This document shows, piece after piece, positions 32,946 to 41,200 of a DNA stretch of 63,228 nucleotides. Within the stretch, counting starts at the first letter, position 1; every line of letters starts with the position of its first letter. Both the position numbers and the translations under genes were made by a program. This DNA is from Spirochaetaceae bacterium (GTDB lineage: Bacteria > Spirochaetota > Spirochaetia > Treponematales > Treponemataceae), in NCBI GenBank assembly GCA_017618015.1, contig JAFZVC010000075.1, forward strand, positions 1 to 63,228. Direction: 5' to 3'. The notes beneath the pieces were generated by a model, which was given only the letters and a program-made list of their open reading frames with translations, was not told where the DNA came from and did not search any database.

Positions 32946-34159
32946 CCAACGAACCTTTCTGCTGATTCAGCAAGATACTGCTTAGATTTTTCATGATTCA
33001 CACGAAATGCAACTATTGGAAGCGTTTTCTCTCCCATCGCTTTCTCTGCAGCTTTTTTAGCTTCGTTCAAGAGCCTTGCTCCTGTTATAAGCCTAAGTGA
33101 GCGTGTCGTAAGCCCGATTCCACAGCTTGCGTTGCATTCGTATTCGTTGAAAATATCTTTGAGGTTTGTATAAAGAAGCTCAGAAGCAGCCATAGCACCG
33201 TCAATGTTCGTGTTGACAAGGATGCCTGCGAATCCTGATTCACCGTATTCAAAAACCATGTCTTTATACTGGAAGAATTCAAGCATTGTTTCACAAACAG
33301 CGTTAAATACAGGAGAGTCTTTATCAATATCCTGAATATTGATGATAAAAAGAGAAAGATCCATTTCATTTGAAGCGGCTCTTATAAGCTCTGCATCAAG
33401 GCGCGGTTCAAGGTAAGATTCCCAACCAAAACCGCTTTTTTCGGAGAAAAGTCCTGCTGGGTCGGAAGAATCAGTTTGTTCATCATCTTCTTTTTCTACT
33501 GTTTTCTTTTCTTCAGCTGGCTTGGGTTCTGCTGCCTTTGGTTGTGCTGTTTCCTTTGGCTCAGATTTACCTGCTATTGTGTTTATCTCTTCCTCGATAT
33601 CTTCAAGCGTTTTATTCATTTCTTTTGCTGAAGACTGTGTGAATAAAGCAAGATAGATTAAAAGCAGGAAATCAAAAACTGTTCCGGCAAGAACTATTAT
33701 GAATGTGCGTGAGCATACTGTGTAGAATTCTGATTTAAGAATCGTATTAAGCGCTGCTGTAACTGTAATATCACCGTAAGAAGTATGGATAATATCCGAG
33801 AATGTCTTTAATGTAGGCGTTGAAACAGAGATTTCTGGATTACCAGACTGATTTATTACGAAATGCGATGAATCTGCAGGCCATGCAAAAAAGGCTGAGT
33901 TCGAATCACTAAGTGTTATGCAAGAGATATATGGATTTTCAGACAGGTCTGCTTCAAGTTGATTAGAAAACGGTACGGAAAATGGGGAAGTTTCATCTGC
34001 TAAAGAGATGATTTTACTTGTAAGCACTGAATAACGGTCATGCAAAATAGTCGAGTTTGCTGAGATTGTATGAAAAATACCAAATACAAAGTAGGCAACT
34101 GCCGCAAGAAAAATAATCAGAATGAAAATAACAAAAAATCTGAAGCTTTTGGTGTTCAT
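32942..34159 (-). CDS. Membrane protein with degenerate GGDEF domain
   Basis: 405 aa. Membrane segments at about residues 8-30 (FFVIFILIIFLAAVAYFVF) and 150-172 (FIIVLAGTVFDFLLLIYLAL) flank a periplasmic domain of about 120 residues. A Lys/Glu/Pro-rich linker leads to a C-terminal domain with the GGDEF fold order (DLSLFIINIQDID, MLEFFQYKDMVFEYGESGFAGIL, CGIGLT, LLNEAKKAAEKA). The signature is GESGF instead of GGDEF, so cyclic-di-GMP synthesis is unlikely. It probably acts as a sensor or structural signalling protein. It is the last gene of the five-gene minus-strand cluster, 1 nt after the first DUF115 gene. Confidence 0.72.
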   Translation of the reverse strand: MNTKSFRFFVIFILIIFLAAVAYFVFGIFHTISANSTILHDRYSVLTSKIISLADETSPFSVPFSNQLEADLSENPYISCITLSDSNSAFFAWPADSSHFVINQSGNPEISVSTPTLKTFSDIIHTSYGDITVTAALNTILKSEFYTVCSRTFIIVLAGTVFDFLLLIYLALFTQSSAKEMNKTLEDIEEEINTIAGKSEPKETAQPKAAEPKPAEEKKTVEKEDDEQTDSSDPAGLFSEKSGFGWESYLEPRLDAELIRAASNEMDLSLFIINIQDIDKDSPVFNAVCETMLEFFQYKDMVFEYGESGFAGILVNTNIDGAMAASELLYTNLKDIFNEYECNASCGIGLTTRSLRLITGARLLNEAKKAAEKAMGEKTLPIVAFRVNHEKSKQYLAESAERFVG

Positions 34160-34160
34160 T

Positions 34161-35780
34161 TCAGCTCCTTCTAAAAGCCGTAATCTCTACGGCCTTCGCA
34201 AATATATCTTCTATATCGGCATTTTTTTCTTTTTCGTTTATCCATGTTGCATAAGGAAGTATCGAGAATAGTAAAGATTTATCATTATTTTTTAGGCCAT
34301 CAAGAAAAAACGAAATAAACTTTCCGTAATCAAAAAGAGGACGGGATGTTTTTTGAACTGATAATTGAGAAACTTGTTTTTCAAAAGATTTTGCTTTGCT
34401 TTCAGGCAGATTTGAACCTGATTTGACAAAAGAAAATGAAGCATTATGCGACGCGATATAAGAGAGCAAGTCGTTTTTATACGAAGAGAGCAGGGGCGTT
34501 GTAAAGCCTTCATCCGTTTTTGTAAGCTCTGTTCTATAACAAAGCGCGCTAAACGAAGTTTCTTCTGGGACTACGCGGTTACAGCCTGAAATGAATGTGT
34601 CGTCAAGGTATGTTCCACGCGTGTATGGTTTTCCTGATTTATAAGCGAAATCGGCTCCGAAAAACCTGACAGAACGGAAGCCGGCTTTAACGGCTATGTC
34701 CGCCGCCGCGCTAAGAACTGTTCCGTTGCCTGCAGTGTACACAGGAAAAATAGTCGCGCAAGTTTCATGCTGCGAAATGAAGTTGCTTTTGTACCAGCTG
34801 TTAACGAGCGTTCCAAGCGGGTGACCAGTCGTGAAAAAATAAAGCTTGTGACCTTTTTCCAAAAGATGTCGCGCAGCGGCGGCATTCGTACAAATATCTG
34901 CGGCGACAATAGTTTCCGGCGAATCAATGCCAATAAAGTGTGATATGCTTGCGTTCTGACCGTCGAGCGTTACGACCATATCCGCTTTGATTCCGTTCCT
35001 ATAAAGCGATCTGTATGCGGTATCGGTAGAAATTATAAAAAAACGGTTTCTGTTTTGTTCAAGCAAAGGCATTGATTCGTCGAGCGACGGTCCTGCTCCT
35101 ATGATGGCAGCTTCTTTATCCGCATTTTGAGCGACGATCGTGCGTATATCTTCTTCGTATAAAACTTTATCTTTTAGTTCCGTACTGGCTTTACTTGATG
35201 GGCTTTTTATGGCGGCAGCTTTTGAGAACAGCTCCAGATTTTTCAAAATATTCGTGTGCATAAGCTTTCCGAATCGCGCTTGGGTAGCGTAATCGGCTGC
35301 TATGTCGCGCAAAGTTTCCTGAATCATGTCTTTAAGGGAGCTTCCGCCGCTCTCTTCGTATGCGAGTTGCCAGGCTTTTACCGGGTGATATAAAAAAGTA
35401 CCGTATAAAACAGGAATATATGTGTTTTTCAAGTCTGTACAAAGTGTTTCTGGCGTTGTGAAAGATACGCGAGGATTGTTTTTTAACTCAGGGCTGCATA
35501 ATTTGCTTTCAAAAAGATATTCGAGCGTTTCTTTGTTGTATTCAAGAATCAAAAGTACGGCTTTTGGATTCAATTCGAGCAATGAGTTTATATGACTTCC
35601 GTCTCCAAGCCCGGCAACAAGTATAAAACTGGAGTCTTTGACCGACGGAGTGTTGGCGTAAAACTGAATATCGCGCTCAGGATTGTATTCAGAAAAAAAA
35701 GTTCTTCCGTTTGAAAGAACTGGTATATCTTTTCCTGTTTTCGACTTTTTTGTTCCTATGTAGAAAATGTTAGAACTCAT
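34161..35780 (-). CDS. DUF115/Maf-like protein A
   Basis: 539 aa. The core has AAIIGAGPSLDESMPLL, FFIISTDTAYRSLYRNGI, DMVVTLDGQ and AGNGTVLSAAADIAVKAGF-SVRFFGADFAY, the pattern of DUF115 (MptE-like) proteins. These include the Maf motility accessory factors linked to flagellin glycosylation in other bacteria. N-terminal residues 1-150 have a Rossmann-like LVAGLGDGSHI segment. Its start overlaps the upstream DUF115 gene by 4 nt. No flagellar gene is nearby, so the glycosylation role is only suggested by family. Confidence 0.78.
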   Translation of the reverse strand: MSSNIFYIGTKKSKTGKDIPVLSNGRTFFSEYNPERDIQFYANTPSVKDSSFILVAGLGDGSHINSLLELNPKAVLLILEYNKETLEYLFESKLCSPELKNNPRVSFTTPETLCTDLKNTYIPVLYGTFLYHPVKAWQLAYEESGGSSLKDMIQETLRDIAADYATQARFGKLMHTNILKNLELFSKAAAIKSPSSKASTELKDKVLYEEDIRTIVAQNADKEAAIIGAGPSLDESMPLLEQNRNRFFIISTDTAYRSLYRNGIKADMVVTLDGQNASISHFIGIDSPETIVAADICTNAAAARHLLEKGHKLYFFTTGHPLGTLVNSWYKSNFISQHETCATIFPVYTAGNGTVLSAAADIAVKAGFRSVRFFGADFAYKSGKPYTRGTYLDDTFISGCNRVVPEETSFSALCYRTELTKTDEGFTTPLLSSYKNDLLSYIASHNASFSFVKSGSNLPESKAKSFEKQVSQLSVQKTSRPLFDYGKFISFFLDGLKNNDKSLLFSILPYATWINEKEKNADIEDIFAKAVEITAFRRS

Positions 35781-37321
35781 TTACTCATTCTGTTTAAAAG
35801 CGTAATCGCCGTTTCAATAAGCTGAGTTGTTTTTTCTTTGATTTCGTCAGAAACAGTTTTTTTCCCGGCTCTTTCAGAAAGAACAACTTCTTTTAACGCG
35901 GCAATTTTATACCAATCAATATTATAAGGGTTTTCAGCGTTTGTATCAATTTCCGCCTTTATCTTTTCTAAGAAATTATTCATTTGCTTTTTTGTGCGGG
36001 TTGTATCGACCTCTGATGTCTTATATGAAAGACTATGTTTCGAGTTGTTTTTTATAAAACATTCCGGGATTTCAGAATCTATACAAATATCTTTCAGATG
36101 GGAAATAGGCTCAAGTGAGTCTTTCTCTGAAACCAGGCGGAAAACGCGCTTGTAAAAGCTTTCGTTACGCGAAGAAAACCAGTTCCGGTAAATACCGAGC
36201 GAACCGCTCCCGGAAAAAGCTGAAGAAGTGATTCGTGTTTCTGTCGGTTTTAATCTGATGTCTTGTTTGTTATTTATTGGTTCAAGCGCATTCGGCTGCG
36301 TGTGCTGGAAGCAATTTAACGATGGGGCAAGGTCTAGTCCGCAGAAAAAAACGCTGCTTGTCGTCATGTTTAGGGCAAGGACGGCGGCTGTTCCGCTTAC
36401 AGTTCCGTTACGTTCCCCCGCTATAAAAGGAATGCCTGTCGCATCAAAAAAAAGTTTGTCCGGGAAGTCTGAATAGCTTAACGGAACAATCGGTGTGTTT
36501 GAAAGAAGTTCTGTGGGAACGGCACTTTCCGGTGGCACAATAAGCGGAACCGTAATTCCTAGCTTATTACATAGTCTTATAAGCGGCTCAAGATGTTTTT
36601 TTGCCCACCAGCCGCCGTCTGTTGTTATGCAAAAATCAGGTATTATTTCGTTTTCAAGAAGCGGCAAAACAGAATAAGATGCAGCTATCAGAACAAAAGA
36701 TTCTCTGTGTTTTTTTAGGAAGGGCAGTGCATGAGCAAGGCTTGGTCCGCTTGCAGTTACGACAATAGGCTTATCTGTCTTCTCTGGAATGCTGATTGTT
36801 TTTACAGCGTTGTAAAAGCGTATTGTGTTCAAAAACCAGCGTCTGTTAAAAAAACTTCGTGTTGATATTACGGATTCTGCTTTAGAAAGCAAATCTTTGA
36901 AAGATTTCCATAGCGTTGCGGCTAAATCTGGCCAGGCTTTTTCTGAAGGCTTCCATGAGATAAAAAGTGTGGAAAAAAGTTTTTCTTCGCCTATAACCGA
37001 AAAGAGCCTGTCGTTTATAAAATCTGTATCAGATTGTTTTGTTATAGAAAAAGAAAAATCCCAGTTTTTGGAATATTGCTCAAAATCTGTAGAATATTGG
37101 ATGGCAATCGTTTTTGAGTCAGGAAAACGCTTTTTTAGATATTGTGCGGTATAGCCAAGGCAAGGGCCTGTAATAACGATAAATGAAGGAATATATGACG
37201 ATTCTATTAAAGAAACGAAACGTTCGGCTTCCTTTTCGGGGTCAAATGTAGAATGTAATGAAAAAGAATCTTTTGTGCATGTAAGACTGCCATTTCTGCT
37301 GTTTTTAAGGATTATATCCAC
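35777..37321 (-). CDS. DUF115/Maf-like protein B
   Basis: 514 aa, a second and clearly diverged member of the same family. PIVVTASGPSLAHALPFL replaces GAGPSLDE, followed by FVLIAASYSVLPLL, PDFCITTDGGWW and SVFFCGLDLAP. It is not a recent duplicate of protein A, because identity is confined to motif regions. The two probably act in sequence or as a pair. The C-terminal 100 residues are lysine-rich and helical (TRTKKQMNNFLEKIKAEI). It lies 7 nt after the gene upstream and overlaps the gene downstream by 4 nt. Confidence 0.75.
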   Translation of the reverse strand: MDIILKNSRNGSLTCTKDSFSLHSTFDPEKEAERFVSLIESSYIPSFIVITGPCLGYTAQYLKKRFPDSKTIAIQYSTDFEQYSKNWDFSFSITKQSDTDFINDRLFSVIGEEKLFSTLFISWKPSEKAWPDLAATLWKSFKDLLSKAESVISTRSFFNRRWFLNTIRFYNAVKTISIPEKTDKPIVVTASGPSLAHALPFLKKHRESFVLIAASYSVLPLLENEIIPDFCITTDGGWWAKKHLEPLIRLCNKLGITVPLIVPPESAVPTELLSNTPIVPLSYSDFPDKLFFDATGIPFIAGERNGTVSGTAAVLALNMTTSSVFFCGLDLAPSLNCFQHTQPNALEPINNKQDIRLKPTETRITSSAFSGSGSLGIYRNWFSSRNESFYKRVFRLVSEKDSLEPISHLKDICIDSEIPECFIKNNSKHSLSYKTSEVDTTRTKKQMNNFLEKIKAEIDTNAENPYNIDWYKIAALKEVVLSERAGKKTVSDEIKEKTTQLIETAITLLNRMSK

Positions 37322-37328
37322 TTTCAGG

Positions 37329-38258
37329 CTACCGCTGCAGAAAATCTATAAGAACGTTTATATCTGATGAAGAACCTTCACACTTTATCTCGATTAAATC
37401 AGATTTTTCCGGTGTGAAAATTGGAGAAATTGTCTTTTTAAGCTGATAAGCATAAAGTTCATCATCAAGCTCACCGTTGCAGAACCTGATTAATTTGATT
37501 GCGTGATCATCAGCATAAAGTATATCAGGAAGTTTCGTGAGGATATTAATAGCGTAATGAAGACTTTTGAATAAAAGAAGAGACGCTTCCGCAGAAAGAT
37601 AATCAAAAGAATTGAAGAAATTATCCAAAGAAACAGTGAACATATAGCCTTTAGCGTTCTCGATAAGCGAATTTTCCGTGTTAACGGCTGTCTCAAACTT
37701 TGTAGCAAATAATGCGCCGGAAATTATGCGTTTCGTTTCTATACAGTGTTCTATATGTGGATATAAAGAGGGTAGGACAACATCTACCATGTCTGTGTCA
37801 ACGAGCGTCTGTTTTGTATACTCAGCGATAATCATTATGCAGGATGTTTCTTTAAGCTCGAATCTTTTTATATGGAGCAAAGAGATTTCTGCATTGTCAT
37901 CTTCTGAAAAAAGCTGTCTGAACGGAACTATGTCTTCATCACTCGCTTGAAACCAGTCTTCTGATGGTATTGTACCGTCCCAAAAATCTTTTGTAGATAC
38001 TGATTTCTGGAAGGAAGAAGAATCGAATCCGTATGAGAAATACATTTTGAAAAGATTTTCATCAGAAAGAAGAATACAGACTTTTGAAAAGCCGAGTTCT
38101 TCGACGAAAGAGCTGAAAAAAACAAATGGTTCGTCCGTTTTGCAGCTGAATCTTGCGGAGTGCAATATATGCTCCGCACGACTCAACAGTCCATGAACAC
38201 TACCAGTTTCTTTCCGAATAGGAAGATAGTATTCGGTAATCAGCTTATAAAGACCCAT
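37329..38258 (-). CDS. Hypothetical cytoplasmic protein of the acidic-repeat/DUF115 cluster
   Basis: 309 aa and not recognised. It has no signal peptide or membrane segment. The pattern of alternating strands and helices in the middle (FVFFSSFVEELGFSKVCILLSDENLFKMYFSYGF ... SCIMIIAEYTKQT split by loops) is GAF-like, a sensor-type fold, but the match is weak. The gene lies 2 nt downstream of the giant acidic gene and 7 nt upstream of DUF115 protein B, so it belongs to the cluster. I assign no function. Confidence 0.65.
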   Translation of the reverse strand: MGLYKLITEYYLPIRKETGSVHGLLSRAEHILHSARFSCKTDEPFVFFSSFVEELGFSKVCILLSDENLFKMYFSYGFDSSSFQKSVSTKDFWDGTIPSEDWFQASDEDIVPFRQLFSEDDNAEISLLHIKRFELKETSCIMIIAEYTKQTLVDTDMVDVVLPSLYPHIEHCIETKRIISGALFATKFETAVNTENSLIENAKGYMFTVSLDNFFNSFDYLSAEASLLLFKSLHYAINILTKLPDILYADDHAIKLIRFCNGELDDELYAYQLKKTISPIFTPEKSDLIEIKCEGSSSDINVLIDFLQR

Positions 38259-38260
38259 TT

Positions 38261-41200
38261 TCAGGCAAGTCCTAATTCCGTGAAAAGTTTCTTGTAAACT
38301 TCAAAGTGCTCGGATTTTGCGAACTCTGCAATTTTCTCTTCTGGAAGATTTTCAAGCAGCTGATCCATATAAGCAAGAACAGACTTAACATCATTCTTAA
38401 GGCTGTCTGGCATTGAAGCTACGTTGCTTTCTGTAGGTGCTGCAGGTTCTGCAACAGGTTCTGCGTCGAAAGAAGGACCTTCTGTCGTTTCTGGCTCTGG
38501 TTTCCACTGCTCGCCGTCAAATACAGATTCTGCCGGAGTATCGTCGATATCTTCGCCTAAAGAAGGCTCAACACTGCTGCCGAATGTTTCTGGTGCGAAA
38601 TCATCTGCTGCTTCTTCGTTTGCTTCGCCGAAAGTAACGTTATCGAGTGAATCCTCGTTAAGATATGAAACTTTATCTGATGACAATGCTTCGTCGAGTG
38701 TTGGATCGTTGTCTTCCAAGAAATCGTGTCTTGGAGCAGCGTCAACAACAAATGAATCTTCTGAAGAAGGAATATCAATTTCGTCAGGAAGTTCTTCTGG
38801 AGCTTGATTTTCTTCGTTGTCGATATCGAAGTTTATATCATCGATAACTGGCTCAGATACGTTCTCGTTAAAATCGATTGATGTATCAGGACCTTCGCCA
38901 TCATCATAAGTTAATGAATCATCTTCTGAAACAGGCATTTCTGCTGGTGCTTCTGGTTCTTCTGGAGTATCGTCGAATGATGGTGTCTGTGGTTCTTCTG
39001 GTTCAGCGGCTTCAGTTGCTGTTTCTGGCTCGGCTGTTTCTTCGGTGAATGCAGCGCTATTAAGGATGTTGTTGAGCTCGTCGCCAGAAAGAGCGATTGT
39101 TTCATCGTCTTCGTCGCCGCTGAAGAAGCCTGTGGATTCCTCTGCTTCTGCATTAGGAAGCTTTATGTCGTCAGCAGAATCTGATCCACCTTCGGACTTC
39201 TTAAGCATATCAAGCTCGGCTTTAATGGATGCCATTTCATTTCTGAGAGTAGATAATTCATTTACTATTTTATCAAGAACAGGATTTTCCGTTGAATTAT
39301 CTAAGGAATCAGTATTATTAATATCAAAATCGTTCATGTCAGAAATAACCTCCATATCACCTTGGTTATCATTATATATGCAATTCTCAACTACATCAAG
39401 TTCATTTATTGCGTTTAATTCATTTGATTCAGATGAATCGCTCGGTTCGTTTTCAGAAACGTTCGAAAGTGCAGCTGATGCAGCAAGAACACCGGCTCCA
39501 AGAACACCCATACCGATAGAGGCGGCGGAGGATTCATCAGAGAGTGGGGCAGGAGTTTCGTCAGCGGCAAGCGGCTCTTCTTCTGGTAACGCGAAATCGT
39601 CTGTCGAAACTGGTGTTCCTTCTGTAAACGCGAAATCATCAGTTGTAACAGGAGTTTCTTCAGCAACAGGCTCTTCAGTTAAACCGAAATCGTCTGTGAC
39701 AGGGATATCAATCTCTGATTCTTCGGAAACTGGTGTTTCTTCAACGACAGGCTCTTCTTCAACAGGAGTTTCTTCTGTAATGCCGAAATCATCTGTAGAA
39801 ACAGGGATTTCTTCTTCTACGACAGGATTTTCTTCAGTAACCGCGAAGTCTTCAATGACTGGTGTTTCATCAACAACAGGCGTTTCTTCGATGACTGTCG
39901 CTTCGTCGGTGAAATTGAAGTCGTCCATGCTTGGCATATCGTCTGTAATGGAAGCTTGTTCAACAACAGGCTCTTCTTCAGCAGGTGATTCCTCTGGGAA
40001 CGTGATCTCATCAGTCGTAACTGGGATTTCGTCTTCTACAGCTGGAGTTTCTTCTGCAATCGGTGTCTCTTCAGTAATGCCAAAATCCTCTGTAGAAACA
40101 GGGATTTCTTCTTCTACGACCGGAGTTTCCTCAGTAACCGCGAAATCTTCGATAACTGGTGTTTCATCAACAACTGTCGCTTCGTCGGTGAAATTGAAGT
40201 CGTCCATACTTGGCATATCGTCCGTGACAGAAGCTTGTTCTGCAACAGGCTCTTCTTCAACCGGTGTCTCTTCTGGGAATGTGATTTCTTCGGTTGTAAC
40301 TGGGATTTCGTCTTCTACAACTGGAGTTTCTTCTGCGATCGGTGTCTCTTCGGAAATCCCAAAATCATTTGTTGAAACAGGGATTTCTTCTTCTACGACA
40401 GGAGTTTCTTCAGTAACCGCGAAGTCTTCAACGACTGGTGTTTCCTCAGAAACCGCGAAGTCTTCAACAACTGGTGTTTCATCAACAACTGGAGTTTCCT
40501 CTGTAACCGCGAAGTCTTCAACGACTGGCGTTTCCTCAACAACAGGCGTTTCTTCGATGACTGTCGCTTCGTCGGTGAAATTAAAGTCGTCCATGCTAGG
40601 CATATCGTCTGTAACGGAAGCTTGTTCAACGACAGGCTCTTCTTCAACAGGTGTTTCCTCTGGGAACGTAATTTCTTCAGTCGTAACTGGGGTTTCGTCT
40701 TCAACAACAGGAGTTTCTTCTGCAATCGGTGTCTCTTCAGTAATGCTGAAATCATCAGTCGAAACAGGGATTTCTTCTTCTACGACCGGAGTTTCCTCAG
40801 TAACCGCGAAATCTTCGACAACTGGTGTTTCATCAACAACTGGAGTTTCTTCAGAAACCGCGAAGTCTTCAGCGACTAGTGTTTCATCAACAACAGGCGT
40901 TTCTTCTGAGAACGTGATTTCATCAGTCGTAACAGGAATTTCGTTTTCAGCTACTGGCGTCTCTTCATCTGCCGCCATTGCTGCTGCAATGCCTGCACCA
41001 ACAACACCCGCCGCAATGCCTGCGGCGATGTTTGCTGTATCTGTATTGTTCTCTTCTGGAACAAAGTCAGGTATATCATCAAGAGAAGGAAGCTCGTCTG
41101 TCGTTCCAGATGTTTCCTGCTCGGCTGTATCAAAAATATCATCGATATCGGGCAGATCATCGAAAGAAATGCCTGAATTCGGCTCATCTTCGGGGACATT

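Noticed and set aside
39560..40970. CRISPR-like regular repeats
   Set aside because: Repeats are long, irregular in period and in frame in one protein; there are no unique spacers of constant size.
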